Counted from the stretch's first letter, positions 19,461-29,766 are shown. The stretch: DNA of 64,000 nt from Alistipes sp. (GCA_017547175.1 JAFYQI010000001.1:54738-118737), one strand, 5' to 3'. Made by a program: numbers and translations. Notes: a model not told the origin generated them from the sequence alone.

Positions 19461-20255
19461 TTACAATACTAAAAGGCTGACAGCCATAATCACCATGCCG
19501 ACTACGACACCCGCAATAGCCGTGTGTGCCTCGCCATATTCGCGAGCGGCAGGCAACAGCTCGTCGAGCGAAATATAGACCATAATACCGGCTACGGCCG
19601 TTAAGATGCATCCAAGCAACACCGGCGTCAGAATCGGAGCCAGAATCAACCAGGCGGCCAAAGCGCCTAGCGGCTCGGCTAGACCCGAAAGCAGCGACCA
19701 GCGGAAGGCCTTTGCGCGACTTTCGGTGGCGTAGAAGATCGGTATCGATACGGCAATACCCTCGGGAATGTTGTGGATGGCGACGGCAACGGCGATGGCT
19801 AAACCGAGCGTCGGATCGTTCATGCCGGCCGTAAAGGTGGCAATGCCCTCGGGGAAGTTGTGGATGGCAATCGCAAGGGCCGACATCAGGCCGACACGCA
19901 TCAGCTTTGACTGGCGGGGTTTATGCTGTAACTCTTCGACACGATGCGCTTCGTGCGGGTTCTCGACTGTGGGTACCAGGTGGTCGATCAAACCGATGAA
20001 GGCCATGCCTCCGAAAAAGGCCAACAAGTTGATCCACTCGCTCACCTTTCCTGCGAAGTGGTCGGCGAGGAGTTCGGCGCCCTGGGGCATCAACTCCACA
20101 AACGAAACATAGACCATCACGCCGCCCGATAAGCCCAACGAAAAGGACAATAGACGACGGTTGGTGCGCTTTGCGATAAAGGCAATCACGCTGCCGACAC
20201 CCGTAGCCAGGCCGGCTGCGAGGGTAAGCAGGAATGGTACTATGAATTGTTGCAT
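19461..20255 (-). CDS. ZIP-family divalent metal transporter (ZupT-like)
   Basis: A 264-residue transporter with eight hydrophobic segments. Two ZIP metal-site motifs are clear: HNFPEGIATF and HNIPEGIAVS in consecutive helices; members import zinc, iron or manganese. A histidine/acid-rich loop (EARRVEELQHK-like region between helices 3 and 4) is as expected. The start at 20255 (MQQFIVPF) is favoured; an alternative ATG is at 20261, almost on top of the predicted transcript start. It is first in an operon with the antiporter. Confidence 0.9.
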   Translation of the reverse strand: MQQFIVPFLLTLAAGLATGVGSVIAFIAKRTNRRLLSFSLGLSGGVMVYVSFVELMPQGAELLADHFAGKVSEWINLLAFFGGMAFIGLIDHLVPTVENPHEAHRVEELQHKPRQSKLMRVGLMSALAIAIHNFPEGIATFTAGMNDPTLGLAIAVAVAIHNIPEGIAVSIPIFYATESRAKAFRWSLLSGLAEPLGALAAWLILAPILTPVLLGCILTAVAGIMVYISLDELLPAAREYGEAHTAIAGVVVGMVIMAVSLLVL

Positions 20256-20269
20256 GGCCATAAGTGGTG

Positions 20270-20277
20270 CAAAGATA
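20270..20277 (-). promoter_or_regulatory. Putative -7 element of the ZIP-antiporter operon
   Basis: Minus-strand TATCTTTG 9-15 nt from the two possible start codons, again giving a very short leader. Confidence 0.55.
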
Positions 20278-20371
20278 ATGCTTTTCGGGATGAAAAATTG
20301 CAAATGCAAAATGAAAAATAAAGCTTTTCGAAAATGTTAATTCACGGTTAATATTTTTTCTTTGAAAAAAG

Positions 20372-20402
20372 TTGCATGAGCGCTCGAAAAATATTACCTT
20401 TG
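20372..20402 (+). promoter_or_regulatory. Promoter of the pyrimidine cluster
   Basis: TTG at 20372-20374, a 20-nt spacer and TACCTTTG at 20395-20402. The predicted transcript starts near 20409, about 140 nt upstream of pyrC. Confidence 0.7.
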
Positions 20403-20425
20403 CCCCAACGTATAAATTTGATCCG

Positions 20426-20509
20426 ATGACTATACAGCGAACCATATCCCCGAGTATTCAATGTGAAATGGCGGATTGTTTTGATCAGTCAAAGGGTATT
20501 TTGTTTTAA
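20426..20509 (+). CDS. Candidate 27-residue leader peptide of the pyr operon
   Basis: ATG at 20426 opens a 27-codon frame ending at TAA 20507-20509, immediately followed by a second in-phase stop (TAG). It begins MTIQRTISPSIQC and ends QSKGILF. It starts about 17 nt into the predicted transcript, and its stop codon overlaps the 5' arm of the terminator hairpin. A small hairpin (20479-20494) and then a T-rich stretch (20498-20507) precede the terminator. This geometry suits translation-coupled attenuation, as in enteric pyrBI. Translation itself is inferred. Confidence 0.5.
   Translation: MTIQRTISPSIQCEMADCFDQSKGILF
20479..20494 (+). promoter_or_regulatory. Candidate polymerase pause hairpin in the pyr leader
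   Basis: TTTGA pairs with TCAAA around a TCAG loop (plus one possible T-G pair at the base), directly ahead of a U-rich stretch. It is weak, so the role is speculative. Confidence 0.35.
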
Positions 20510-20542
20510 TAGGGTAACTGTTTTCGGTTGCCCTATTTTTTT
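20508..20542 (+). terminator. Intrinsic terminator (attenuator) before pyrC
   Basis: An 11-bp stem with one G-U pair (AATAGGGTAAC with GTTGCCCTATT), an 8-nt loop and a seven-T tail. It ends 6 nt before the pyrC ATG and lies downstream of the only promoter seen for the cluster, so it must be regulated or leaky. Confidence 0.85.
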
Positions 20543-20548
20543 GTCTGA

Positions 20549-21817
20549 ATGAAGCCGATGAGAACGATTTTGACCCATGCAAAGATCTATGTCGAGGGGC
20601 AGTTTGTGGAGACAACCCTCGCAATCGAGGGTGACCGCATTGCGGCCCTCGGTGTCGAGCCTGCGAGCGACGATCGTGTGATCGACCTCGAAGGGCGTTG
20701 TGTAGTGCCCGGTTTGGTGGATGTGCATGTCCACCTGCGAGAGCCCGGATTCGAATATAAAGAGACCGTAGCAACGGGTACGGCAGCGGCTGCTCGTGGC
20801 GGCTATACGCTTGTGTGCTCGATGCCCAACCTGAACCCCGCACCCGATTCGATGCCCAATCTGCAACTGCAACTTGATGCGATCAACCGTGATGCCGTGG
20901 TGAAGGTGATCCCTTACGGATGCATCACCCAGGGTCAAAAGGGTCGAGGTGAGTTGGCCGATATGGCAACCATGGCACCGCATGTGGTCGGATTTTCGGA
21001 CGATGGTCGCGGTGTGCAGGCTGATGAGGATATGCTGAAGGCGATGCGCGAAGCTGTTCTTTTGGGAAAGCCGATTGTGGCACATTGCGAGGTGAACGAC
21101 CTGCTCAAGGGTGGTTATATCCACGATGGTGAGTATGCCCGTCAGCACGGTCATCGCGGTATCTCGTCGGAGAGCGAGTGGGCGCAGGTGGCACGAGATA
21201 TCGAGTTGGTGCGTGAGACGGGTTGCCAATACCATGTCTGCCACGTATCGACTAAGGAGAGTGTTGAACTGGTGCGCAACGCCAAAGCCGAAGGGTTGAA
21301 GGTGAGTTGCGAAACGGGTCCCCACTACCTGATCTTCAGCGATGCCGATCTGCAGGAGGAGGGTCGTTGGAAGATGAATCCTCCGATTCGCTCGGCCGAG
21401 GATCGCGCAGCACTGATTGCCGGTATCCAGGATGGTACGGTGGAGGTGATTGCTACGGACCACGCCCCCCATTCGGCGGATGAGAAGAGTCGCGGACTTG
21501 AAAAGAGCGCCATGGGTATTGTCGGTTTGGAGTGTGCCTTTAGTGTGCTTTATACCCATTTGGTCAAGACGGGTGTGGTGACGTTGGAGAAATTGGTCGA
21601 TCTGATGAGTACCAATCCGCGCCGCCTGTTTGGCTTTGGTGGTGGTATTGCGGTTGGCGAGAAGGCCGATCTGACGGTGCTCGACCTGACGGTATGTGAT
21701 ACGATCGATCCCGAGACGTTTAGTTCGAAGGGAAAAGCAACCCCCTTTGCCGGTATGCAGGTGCAAGGAGGTGTCGTGATGACCTGGGTTGACGGTAAAG
21801 CCGTGTATGAGGCGTAG
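20549..21817 (+). CDS. pyrC: Dihydroorotase
   Basis: PyrC cyclises N-carbamoyl-aspartate to dihydroorotate, the third step to UMP. The 422-residue amidohydrolase has the metal motif DVHVHLREPG near residue 60, GFSDDG, an HCE segment with a metal-ligand His, HVCHVST, and the catalytic TDHAPHS near 310. This is the long class I (AllB-like) form. Possible starts are 20549 and 20558; the first is used. No Shine-Dalgarno is visible, and the upstream terminator leaves almost no room for one. Confidence 0.93.
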   Translation: MKPMRTILTHAKIYVEGQFVETTLAIEGDRIAALGVEPASDDRVIDLEGRCVVPGLVDVHVHLREPGFEYKETVATGTAAAARGGYTLVCSMPNLNPAPDSMPNLQLQLDAINRDAVVKVIPYGCITQGQKGRGELADMATMAPHVVGFSDDGRGVQADEDMLKAMREAVLLGKPIVAHCEVNDLLKGGYIHDGEYARQHGHRGISSESEWAQVARDIELVRETGCQYHVCHVSTKESVELVRNAKAEGLKVSCETGPHYLIFSDADLQEEGRWKMNPPIRSAEDRAALIAGIQDGTVEVIATDHAPHSADEKSRGLEKSAMGIVGLECAFSVLYTHLVKTGVVTLEKLVDLMSTNPRRLFGFGGGIAVGEKADLTVLDLTVCDTIDPETFSSKGKATPFAGMQVQGGVVMTWVDGKAVYEA

Positions 21818-21858
21818 AGCCTTTTGGTAAGAAAACAACGAAACATTAAATAATAACG

Positions 21859-22938
21859 ATGAAAGCATTTACGAAGAAACTTGTCTTGGAGAACGGCCGT
21901 GAGTTTTACGGCTATGGCTTCGGTGCCGACCGTGAGGCTGTTCTTGAGATCGTCTTCAACACCGCCGTGGTGGGGTATCAGGAGATTATGTCTGATCCCT
22001 CCTATACGGGTCAGTTGGTGGTGATGACCTATCCGTTGATCGGCAACTACGGTATGGCCGATGATGATTATGAAACGAAGAACCCCACGTTGGGTGGTAT
22101 GGCAGTGCGTGAGTACAACGATCTGCCCTCGAACTTCCGTTACACCCGTACGTTGAACGAGGTGTTGGAGGAGTCGAACATCCCGGCCATTTGGGGCCTT
22201 GATACCCGTGCCTTGACGCGTGTGATTCGCGATGAGGGTACACAAAAGGTGATTATTACCGATGCGGCAACTCCGAAAGAGGAGGCGTTGGCCCGTCTGG
22301 CTGCTACGCAGACAGTGCAGAATCCGGTGGAGAAGGTGAGCTGCAAGAAGCGTTGGATGTCGCGTGTTCCGAACCACACCTACGATGTGGTGGCACTCGA
22401 CTGCGGTATCAAGAACAGCCTGGTGCGTCAACTGAATGCCGTAGGCTGTAACGTGACAGTCTTGCCTTACAACTCGACTTACGAGGAGGTGATGGCATTC
22501 CGTCCCGATGGTGTGCTGATCTCGAATGGTCCGGGTAACCCGAACGAGGTGCAGCCCGTGATTGAGTTGGTACGCAAGATGCGTGGTCGTCTGCCGATCT
22601 TTGGCGTGGGTCTGGGTCATCAGCTGATTGCATTGGCCTATGGTGCAAAGGTGGAGAAGATGAAGTTTGGCCATCGCGGTTGCAACCACCCGATTAAGAA
22701 TCTGGCTACGGGCCTTGTAGAGGTGGCTTCGCAGAACCATGGCTATACGGTACAGCCCGAATTGCCCGGTATGGTTGCCGTGACCCACACCAATCTGCTC
22801 GATCAGACGATCGAGGGTCTGGAGTGCAAGATCGACCGTGTATTCTCGGTGCAGTTTGAGCCTTCGAGTGCCGAGGCCGAGTATCACGATGTATTCAAGA
22901 AGTTTGTCAATTTAATGGAGGAGGGAAGAGATGCCTAA
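21859..22938 (+). CDS. carA: Carbamoyl-phosphate synthase small subunit with degenerate glutaminase triad
   Basis: CarA normally hydrolyses glutamine and passes ammonia to CarB. The 359-residue protein has the normal two-domain layout (N-terminal domain about 1-150; class I amidotransferase domain about 174-355), with [14 protein letters not shown] and FGHRGCNHP conserved. In the nucleophile elbow the usual GxCLGHQ reads GVGLGHQ, so Gly251 (codon GGT at 22609) replaces the catalytic Cys. The usual HPE segment reads EPS, so Glu334 and Ser336 replace the catalytic His and Glu. All three triad positions are gone without a frameshift. The structural role is probably kept and ammonia may be the nitrogen donor. 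It overlaps carB by 8 nt. Confidence 0.93.
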   Translation: MKAFTKKLVLENGREFYGYGFGADREAVLEIVFNTAVVGYQEIMSDPSYTGQLVVMTYPLIGNYGMADDDYETKNPTLGGMAVREYNDLPSNFRYTRTLNEVLEESNIPAIWGLDTRALTRVIRDEGTQKVIITDAATPKEEALARLAATQTVQNPVEKVSCKKRWMSRVPNHTYDVVALDCGIKNSLVRQLNAVGCNVTVLPYNSTYEEVMAFRPDGVLISNGPGNPNEVQPVIELVRKMRGRLPIFGVGLGHQLIALAYGAKVEKMKFGHRGCNHPIKNLATGLVEVASQNHGYTVQPELPGMVAVTHTNLLDQTIEGLECKIDRVFSVQFEPSSAEAEYHDVFKKFVNLMEEGRDA

Positions 22939-25900
22939 AAGAGAAGATATCAAGAAAGTAATGGTCATCGGCTCGGGCCCGATTGTGATTGGTCAGGCAG
23001 CCGAGTTTGACTATGCCGGTACGCAGGCTTGTTTGGCACTGCGCGAGGAGGGTTACGAGGTGATCCTCGTTAATTCGAATCCGGCAACCATCATGACCGA
23101 TACGAACATCGCCGATAAGGTCTATATGGAGCCTTTGACGCTGGAGTATGTGGCCAAGATTATTCGCTACGAACGTCCCGATGCCATTGTGCCGGGTCTG
23201 GGTGGTCAGACGGGTTTGAACCTGGCTGTGCAGCTGGCCAAGAAGGGTATCCTGGAGGAGTGCCAGGTGGAGATTCTCGGTACGAGCTTCTCGTCGATCG
23301 AGCGAGCTGAGGATCGCGAACTCTTCAAGGCGCTTTGCGAGCAGCTGGGTGAGCCGGTGTTGCCGTCGGATGTTGCTTCGACGATTGACGAGGGTGCTGC
23401 GATTGCTGCCAAGATCGGTTATCCGGTGGTGTTGCGTCCCGCCTTTACACTCGGTGGTACGGGTGGCGGTTTTGTCGATAACGAGCAGGAGCTGCGCGAG
23501 ATGATGCGCAACGCTCTGTTCCTCTCGCCCGTACACCAGGTGCTGATCGAGAAGAGCATCAAGGGTTATAAGGAGATCGAGTTCGAGGTAATGCGCGACT
23601 CGAATGATACAGCTATCGCCATCTGCTCGATGGAGAATATCGATCCGGTGGGTATCCACACGGGTGACTCGATGGTTGTAGCTCCGGCGCAGACCCTTAC
23701 GGCCAAAGAGTTCCAGATGTTGCGTGGCTCGGCCTTGAAGATTATTCGTGAGTTGAAGATCGAGGGCGGTTGCAACGTGCAGTTTGCTCTCGACCCGCTC
23801 TCGTTCCAATACTACCTGATCGAGGTGAATCCCCGCGTGTCGCGTTCGTCGGCGCTTGCTTCGAAGGCTTCGGGTTTCCCGATTGCCCGTGTAAGTGCCA
23901 AGATCGCTGTGGGTCTTACGCTCGATGAGATTCGTATCGCCACAACTCCCGCATCATTTGAGCCTACGATCGACTACGTTGTAACGAAGGTCGCTCGCTT
24001 CCCCTTCGATAAGTTCTCGGATGCGTCGAACAAGCTCGGTACGCAGATGAAGGCTACGGGTGAGGTGATGGCCATCGGCCGCACGATGGAGGAGTCGTTG
24101 CTGAAGGCTGTACGCTCGCTCGAGACGGGTGTATGCCACATCTACCACAAGAAATTTAACGATTGGTCGAACGACGATCTGCTTACCTATATTAAAGAAG
24201 GTACGGATGATCGCCTTTATGCCATTGCACAGCTCATCCGTAACGGTGTGGATCTGATGATGATCTACAACAACACGAAGATCGATATGTTCTTCCTCGA
24301 GAAGTTCAAGAACATTGTCGAGTTCGAGCAGGTTGTACGCAATAACGTGGGCGATATCGAGACCCTAAAGGATGCCAAGCGTATGGGCTTTGGCGATAAG
24401 TTTATCGGTCAGCTCTGGGGTAAGACTGAGCATGAGATGTATGCCATCCGCAAGGAGCACGGTATCTTCCCCGTCTATAAGATGATCGACACATGCGGTG
24501 GCGAGTTTGCAGCCTATGTGCCTTACTTCTACTCGTCGTATGAGGAGGAGAACGAGTCGATCGTGAGCGACAAGGAGAAGATCGTGGTGCTCGGTTCGGG
24601 TCCGATCCGTATCGGTCAGGGTGTCGAGTTTGACTATTCGACCGTACATGCCATTTGGTCGATCCGTGAGGCCGGCTACGAGGCTATCATTATCAACAAC
24701 AACCCCGAGACCGTCTCGACCGACTATACCACCAGCGACAAGCTCTATTTCGAGCCGTTGACGGTGGAGGATGTGATGAATGTTATCAACCTGGAGAATC
24801 CGAAGGCTATTGTGGTTTCGCTGGGTGGTCAGACGGCCATCAACTTGGCTGAGCCGTTGGCCGAGCTAGGTGTGCCCATCATCGGTACCGATACGGAGGC
24901 TATCCGCAATGCCGAGGACCGTGGTTGCTTCGAGCGCATCATGGAGGAGTTGGGTATTCCGCAGCCCGAGGCCGAGGCCGTAACCGACATTGAGGCCGGT
25001 GTACGTGCCGCAGCCCGCATCGGTTATCCCGTCTTGGTACGTCCGAGCTATGTGTTGGGTGGTCGTGCCATGCAGATTGTTTCGAACGAAGAGCGTCTGC
25101 GTCACTACCTGCAGACGGCCGTAGAGGTGAATGTCGATTCGCCCGTCTTGGTTGACCGCTACATCATGGGTAAGGAGTTGGAGGTAGATGCCATCTGCGA
25201 CGGTAAGGATGTATTCATTCCCGGTATCATGGAGCATATCGAGCGCACGGGTATCCACTCGGGTGACTCGATCAGCGTCTATCCGACCTTCAGCGTGTCG
25301 CAGGCCGTACGCGATAAGATTATCGATTACACCGTGAAGCTCGGTCTGCGCATCGGTATCGTAGGTCTGTATAACATCCAGTTCATCGTCGATGAGGCCG
25401 GTGAGGTCTACGTAATCGAGGTGAATCCCCGTTCGTCGCGTACCGTTCCCTTCCTCTCGAAGTCGACCGGTGTGCCCATGGCCCACATCGCTACGCAGGT
25501 GATCCTGGGTCGCTCGCTCAAGGAGCAGGGCATCGAGTCGGTTTATGGTGTGGATAAGGGTCGTTGGTATGTGAAGGCTCCCGCCTTCTCGTTTGCCAAG
25601 ATCCGCGGTATGGATTCCTACCTCTCGCCCGAGATGAAGTCGACCGGTGAGGCTATCGGTTACGACGACAAACTCACGCGTGCCCTCTACAAGGCTCTCC
25701 AGGCTACAGGTATGAACGTGTCGAACTACGGTACGATCCTCGTTTCGATCGCCGATGCTGATAAACCGCTGGCACTGCCGCTGATCCAGCGTTTCTACGA
25801 CCTGGGCTTCAATATCGAGGCGACGGCCGGTACGGCTGCCTACCTGCGAGAGCATGGTGTGCGCACCCGTACGCGTCGTAAGCTCAACGAGGGCTCGTCG

Positions 25901-26113
25901 GAGATTATCGACTCGTTGCGTCAGGGTCACGTAAGCTATGTAATTAACACCATCGACGTCAACCAGCACAACACGCGTCTGGATGGTTACGAAATTCGCC
26001 GCACCGCCGTCGAGAACAACGTAACCGTCTTCACCGCCCTCGAGACGGTACGCGTACTGCTCGACGTGTTGGAGGAGATTACGTTGCGAGTGTCGACGAT
26101 TGACGCCAAGTAA
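22931..26113 (+). CDS. carB: Carbamoyl-phosphate synthase large subunit
   Basis: A 1060-residue enzyme, close to the usual length of about 1070. It has two homologous ATP-grasp halves starting [20 protein letters not shown] and [19 protein letters not shown], each with an EVNPR metal-binding strand ([18 protein letters not shown] and [18 protein letters not shown]). A C-terminal MGS-like allosteric domain follows (about 930-1060). It makes carbamoyl phosphate from bicarbonate, two ATP and ammonia. It overlaps carA by 8 nt, implying coupled translation. Both synthetase halves look intact, in contrast to the CarA glutaminase site. Confidence 0.96.
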   Translation: MPKREDIKKVMVIGSGPIVIGQAAEFDYAGTQACLALREEGYEVILVNSNPATIMTDTNIADKVYMEPLTLEYVAKIIRYERPDAIVPGLGGQTGLNLAVQLAKKGILEECQVEILGTSFSSIERAEDRELFKALCEQLGEPVLPSDVASTIDEGAAIAAKIGYPVVLRPAFTLGGTGGGFVDNEQELREMMRNALFLSPVHQVLIEKSIKGYKEIEFEVMRDSNDTAIAICSMENIDPVGIHTGDSMVVAPAQTLTAKEFQMLRGSALKIIRELKIEGGCNVQFALDPLSFQYYLIEVNPRVSRSSALASKASGFPIARVSAKIAVGLTLDEIRIATTPASFEPTIDYVVTKVARFPFDKFSDASNKLGTQMKATGEVMAIGRTMEESLLKAVRSLETGVCHIYHKKFNDWSNDDLLTYIKEGTDDRLYAIAQLIRNGVDLMMIYNNTKIDMFFLEKFKNIVEFEQVVRNNVGDIETLKDAKRMGFGDKFIGQLWGKTEHEMYAIRKEHGIFPVYKMIDTCGGEFAAYVPYFYSSYEEENESIVSDKEKIVVLGSGPIRIGQGVEFDYSTVHAIWSIREAGYEAIIINNNPETVSTDYTTSDKLYFEPLTVEDVMNVINLENPKAIVVSLGGQTAINLAEPLAELGVPIIGTDTEAIRNAEDRGCFERIMEELGIPQPEAEAVTDIEAGVRAAARIGYPVLVRPSYVLGGRAMQIVSNEERLRHYLQTAVEVNVDSPVLVDRYIMGKELEVDAICDGKDVFIPGIMEHIERTGIHSGDSISVYPTFSVSQAVRDKIIDYTVKLGLRIGIVGLYNIQFIVDEAGEVYVIEVNPRSSRTVPFLSKSTGVPMAHIATQVILGRSLKEQGIESVYGVDKGRWYVKAPAFSFAKIRGMDSYLSPEMKSTGEAIGYDDKLTRALYKALQATGMNVSNYGTILVSIADADKPLALPLIQRFYDLGFNIEATAGTAAYLREHGVRTRTRRKLNEGSSEIIDSLRQGHVSYVINTIDVNQHNTRLDGYEIRRTAVENNVTVFTALETVRVLLDVLEEITLRVSTIDAK

Positions 26114-26120
26114 ATTTTGT

Positions 26121-26246
26121 AATTTCGATTTTATAGGGCATATTTTGCACTTTGTTTGCGGGCTGCGAATGGGAAATACCTCTTTAGTATGTCCCATCCG
26201 CGCTCACTGCACAAAGCCCCAAATCTGCTCCTCTAAAATCAAAATT
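26121..26246 (+). repeat. Palindromic element family B, copy 1 (carB-pyrK)
   Basis: Outer arms GATTTTATAGGGC and GCTCCTCTAAAATC pair; the centre has GAATGGGAAATACC and AGTATGTCCCATCC. It begins 8 nt after the carB stop. Confidence 0.8.
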
Positions 26247-26338
26247 ATGGGGGAGGAGGGGGAATCAACTATAGTTGCCATTAGTCATATTTAGTTGCCT
26301 TTCACGCCCTCAATGCCCTTAACGCCTTTTAAGCTATT

Positions 26339-27079
26339 ATGTATAAGAACGCAATCTATACGATCCTGAAGAACGAACCCTTGACGCCTCTGGTGTGGCG
26401 CATGGTGCTCGAAGGTGATACGCAGTGGATTACCCGTCCGGGGCAGTTCGTGAATATCGCCCTTGCAGGCAAGTTCCTGCGTCGCCCGATCTCGGTGTCG
26501 GACTACGACGAGCAGACCATTACGCTGATCTATAAGATAGTAGGCGAGGGTACGAAGCAGATGAGCGGCATGCATGCAGGTGAAAAACTCGATCTGCTGA
26601 CCGGTCTGGGTAACGGATTTGACACCTCGAAGGCTACTGATAAGTGCCTTTTGGTAGGTGGTGGTGTGGGTGTTCCGCCCCTCTACAACCTGGCCAAGAA
26701 GCTCCTTGCGGAGGGTCGTCAGGTGATTGTCATCCTGGGTTTCAACACCGCTTCAGAGCTCTTCTACGAGAAGGAGTTCAAGGCGCTGGGTTGTGAGGTG
26801 GTCGTGACGACCGTCGATGGCTCGAAGGGTGTCAAAGGTTTCGTTACGACGGCCATTGAGGAGCTGAAGATCGACTTCGGCTATTTCTACACCTGTGGTC
26901 CGCTGCCGATGCTCAAGGCCCTCTACGACCACACCGAGCAGGATGGCCAGCTCTCGTTCGAGGAGCGTATGGGATGTGGTTTCGGTGCCTGCATGGGTTG
27001 CTCGTGCAAGACCAAATATGGCAACAAGCGCATTTGTGTCGATGGTCCCGTATTGGATAAAAAGGAGGTAATATGGTAA
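26339..27079 (+). CDS. pyrK: Dihydroorotate dehydrogenase electron transfer subunit
   Basis: PyrK carries electrons from PyrD to NAD. The 246-residue protein has the ferredoxin-reductase fold: an FAD-binding barrel (RPISVSDY, about residues 45-60), an NAD-binding domain (LVGGGVGVPPLYNLAK), and a C-terminal [2Fe-2S] motif with cysteines in GCGFGACMGCSCKT plus a later Cys in RICVDGPV. It overlaps pyrD by 7 nt, as expected for a heterotetrameric partner. Confidence 0.94.
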   Translation: MYKNAIYTILKNEPLTPLVWRMVLEGDTQWITRPGQFVNIALAGKFLRRPISVSDYDEQTITLIYKIVGEGTKQMSGMHAGEKLDLLTGLGNGFDTSKATDKCLLVGGGVGVPPLYNLAKKLLAEGRQVIVILGFNTASELFYEKEFKALGCEVVVTTVDGSKGVKGFVTTAIEELKIDFGYFYTCGPLPMLKALYDHTEQDGQLSFEERMGCGFGACMGCSCKTKYGNKRICVDGPVLDKKEVIW

Positions 27080-27987
27080 GAGATACTTCGGTAGTTTTGA
27101 GCGGTCTGAAGCTGGATAATCCGGTGATTCCCGCGAGTGGTACCTTTGGATTCGGTAACGAGTTCAAGGATTTCTACGATATCAACATCCTCGGCTCGTT
27201 CTCCTTCAAGGGTACGACTAAGGAACCTCGTTTTGGTAACCCCACGCCTCGTATCGCTGAGTGCGAGCGTGGTATGATCAATGCCGTAGGTCTGCAGAAC
27301 CCCGGCATCGACCATGTGATTGCGGAGGAGTTGCCGCATCTGAAAACCTATTTCCACAAGCCGGTCATTGCCAACATCTCGGGCTTCTCGATAGAGGAGT
27401 ATGCCTATTGTTGTGAGCGTATCGACAAGGAGGAACAGGTCGGTATTATCGAGGTGAATGTCTCGTGTCCCAACGTGCGCCATGGCGGCATGTCGTTCGG
27501 TACGTCGCCCGAGGCAGCTGCCGAGGTGACGCGTGCCGTGAAGGCGGTGACAACCAAGCCCGTCTATATCAAGCTCTCGCCCAATGTGACCGATATCGTG
27601 GCCATTGCCAAGGCGTGCGAGGAGGCGGGTGCCGATGGCCTTTGCTTGATTAATACGCTGCTTGGTATGCGCATCGACACGATGCGTCGCAAGCCCGTGA
27701 TCGCCAATACGATGGGTGGCTTCTCGGGTCCTGCCATCTTCCCGCTGGCCGTGCGCATGGTCTATCAAGTGGCTAAGGCCTGCTCGATCCCCGTCATGGG
27801 TTGTGGTGGTGTGCAGTCGGCCTCGAACGTGATTGAGATGATGATGGCCGGAGCTACGGCCGTGCAGGTGGGTGCTGCCAACCTGGTGGATCCTTATGCC
27901 TCGAAGAAGATCGTCGAGGAGCTGCCCTTGGAGATGGAGCGTCTCGGTATCGAGCGTCTGCAAGATATTATTGGAATTGTAAAATAA
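27073..27987 (+). CDS. pyrD: Dihydroorotate dehydrogenase, NAD-dependent type 1B
   Basis: PyrD oxidises dihydroorotate to orotate. The 304-residue FMN barrel protein has the class 1 catalytic cysteine segment [12 protein letters not shown], a KLSPNVTD block and the FMN phosphate loops [11 protein letters not shown] and [12 protein letters not shown]. The pyrK overlap supports type 1B, which uses NAD rather than fumarate or quinone. The enzyme is cytosolic. Confidence 0.95.
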   Translation: MVRDTSVVLSGLKLDNPVIPASGTFGFGNEFKDFYDINILGSFSFKGTTKEPRFGNPTPRIAECERGMINAVGLQNPGIDHVIAEELPHLKTYFHKPVIANISGFSIEEYAYCCERIDKEEQVGIIEVNVSCPNVRHGGMSFGTSPEAAAEVTRAVKAVTTKPVYIKLSPNVTDIVAIAKACEEAGADGLCLINTLLGMRIDTMRRKPVIANTMGGFSGPAIFPLAVRMVYQVAKACSIPVMGCGGVQSASNVIEMMMAGATAVQVGAANLVDPYASKKIVEELPLEMERLGIERLQDIIGIVK

Positions 27988-28003
27988 AGAGATAAAGCAA
28001 ATT

Positions 28004-28714
28004 ATGATGAAGAACGATGTAATTATCGCCTGCGACTTTAAATCGGCTGAGGATACCTTTAAATTCCTCGATCTGTTCAAGGATGAGGAGCGCAAGCCCT
28101 TCCTGAAGATCGGTATGGAGCTCTACTATGCCGAGGGTCCCTCGATCGTGCGCGAGATCAAGCGTCGCGGTCACAAGATTTTCCTCGACCTGAAGTTGCA
28201 CGATATTCCCAACACTGTAAAGAAGGCCATGTCGGTACTTTCGCGCCTGGATGTGGATATGACCAACGTACACGCTGCCGGTACGATCGACATGATGAAG
28301 GCTGCTCTGGAGGGCCTGACGCGCGAGGATGGTACGCGTCCCCTGCTGATCGCCGTGACGCAGCTCACCTCGACGAGCGAGGAGCGCATGCAGAACGAGC
28401 TGCTGATTGGCGCTTCGATCAACGACACGATCGTGAAGTATGCTCAGAACACGAAGGCTGCCGGTCTGGATGGTGTTGTCTGCTCGCCCTTGGAGGCTGG
28501 TATGGTCAAGGAGGCTTGCGGCAAGGAGTTCTTCACCATCACGCCGGGTGTACGTTTCGCCGATGGCGAGGTGGGTGACCAGGTGCGTGTTACCACGCCG
28601 GCACGTGCTCGTGAGATTGGCTCGGACTTCATCGTCGTGGGTCGTCCCATCACCGCTGCTGCCGACCCTGTAGCGGCATATCGTCGTTGCGTGGCAGAGT
28701 TTTTGGGTGAGTAA
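28004..28714 (+). CDS. pyrF: Orotidine 5'-phosphate decarboxylase
   Basis: PyrF decarboxylates OMP to UMP. The 236-residue TIM barrel shows the catalytic [14 protein letters not shown] segment (Asp-x-Lys-x-x-Asp) near residue 65, TSTSEERM, and [14 protein letters not shown] at the phosphate site, typical of the short group I form. The start is either 28004 or the next ATG at 28007. It is followed directly by a palindromic repeat. Confidence 0.95.
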   Translation: MMKNDVIIACDFKSAEDTFKFLDLFKDEERKPFLKIGMELYYAEGPSIVREIKRRGHKIFLDLKLHDIPNTVKKAMSVLSRLDVDMTNVHAAGTIDMMKAALEGLTREDGTRPLLIAVTQLTSTSEERMQNELLIGASINDTIVKYAQNTKAAGLDGVVCSPLEAGMVKEACGKEFFTITPGVRFADGEVGDQVRVTTPARAREIGSDFIVVGRPITAAADPVAAYRRCVAEFLGE

Positions 28715-28832
28715 AAGGTGGCTGACTAAAAAGGGTATTTTGTCGTTACGCTCGCTCTCAAAATCCTTACATACGAAAAGTATGCTGTGGTTTTGAGCGC
28801 TTAGCAAGCCTAAATCTACCTCTTTTTATTCT
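28715..28832 (+). repeat. Palindromic element family A, copy 2 (pyrF to glutaredoxin)
   Basis: Arms GCTCTCAAAATCC and GGTTTTGAGCGC flank a CATACGAAAAGTATG centre; outer AAAAAGGGTATTTT and CCTCTTTTTATT also pair. It starts directly at the pyrF stop. Confidence 0.75.
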
Positions 28833-28855
28833 TTCTCTTAACACCAAGAATACCT

Positions 28856-29116
28856 ATGAAACGCGTACAACTCTTTTACCTGAAAAACTGCCCCTTCTGT
28901 AAGAAAGCGTTGCGCTATATCGAGGAGGCCAAGGCGGCTCACTCCGAGCTGCAACCGATCGAGATTGAGCTTATTGAGGAGTCCGAAGAGCCGGCCGTGG
29001 CCGACCAATACGACTATTATTATGTCCCGACGTTCTACATCGACGGCGTGAAGGAGCATGAGGGTGGCATCTACCCTGACGAGGTAGAGCATTTGTTGCG
29101 TAAAGCGTTGAATTAA
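28856..29116 (+). CDS. Glutaredoxin-like thioredoxin-fold protein
   Basis: An 86-residue single-domain protein with a CPFC redox motif at residues 12-15 and the family cis-Pro in [10 protein letters not shown]. The size and motif match small glutaredoxin/NrdH-type proteins. A thiol-disulfide exchange role is inferred. It is embedded in the pyr run 20 nt before pyrE; a link to pyrimidine synthesis could be through ribonucleotide reduction, but this is speculation. Confidence 0.85.
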   Translation: MKRVQLFYLKNCPFCKKALRYIEEAKAAHSELQPIEIELIEESEEPAVADQYDYYYVPTFYIDGVKEHEGGIYPDEVEHLLRKALN

Positions 29117-29136
29117 ACAAAAATAAGCATATAACT

Positions 29137-29766
29137 ATGGAGAAACTTATTGCAAAAGATTTGCTGTCGATTGGCGCCGTTTTCCTGCGTCCCGACCAGC
29201 CGTTTACCTGGGCAAGCGGTATTAAGAGCCCGATTTATTGCGACAACCGTCTGACGCTGACTGCCGTTGAGGTGCGCAAGCACGTAGAGGCTGGTTTGGC
29301 TGAGATCGTACGCACGAAGTTCCCCGAGGCGGAGGTGCTGATGGGTACCTCGACGGCCGGTATCGCCCACGCCGCCATCACCGCCACCATTCTCGATATG
29401 CCGATGGGCTACGTACGTTCGGGTCAGAAGGACCACGGCCGTGGCAACCAAATCGAGGGTAAGCTCGAGAAGGGTCAGAAGGTGGTTGTTATCGAGGACT
29501 TGATCTCGACCGGTGGCTCGTGTATCGAGGTGGTGAACGCCCTGCGTGAGGCCGGTGCCGAGGTGCTGGGTGTGGCCTCGATCTTTACCTATGGCATGAA
29601 GAAGGGTTTGGACCGTATGGCCGAGGCCAACGTGATCAACTACTCCCTTTCGAATCTCGACGCTCTCGTAGAGGTGGCCGCAGAGGAGGGATATATCAAA
29701 CCCGAGGACAAGGAGAAGCTCATTAAGTTCCGTAACAATCCGGCCGACGAGAGCTGGATGAAGTAA
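29137..29766 (+). CDS. pyrE: Orotate phosphoribosyltransferase
   Basis: PyrE transfers ribose 5-phosphate from PRPP to orotate, giving OMP. The 209-residue protein has the PRPP motif [17 protein letters not shown], an N-terminal [16 protein letters not shown] substrate segment and the flexible loop [13 protein letters not shown]. It sits 20 nt after the glutaredoxin gene, and a family B repeat follows the stop codon immediately. Confidence 0.95.
   Translation: MEKLIAKDLLSIGAVFLRPDQPFTWASGIKSPIYCDNRLTLTAVEVRKHVEAGLAEIVRTKFPEAEVLMGTSTAGIAHAAITATILDMPMGYVRSGQKDHGRGNQIEGKLEKGQKVVVIEDLISTGGSCIEVVNALREAGAEVLGVASIFTYGMKKGLDRMAEANVINYSLSNLDALVEVAAEEGYIKPEDKEKLIKFRNNPADESWMK

Noticed and set aside
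20508..20542. The hairpin before pyrC as an ordinary terminator of an upstream gene
   Set aside because: The upstream ZIP gene is transcribed leftward from a divergent promoter, so the only transcript reaching the hairpin is the pyr leader itself.
21859..22938. carA as a pseudogene
   Set aside because: The frame is intact to the expected length, structural motifs are kept and it still overlaps carB. Only the three catalytic positions changed, which fits altered function better than decay.
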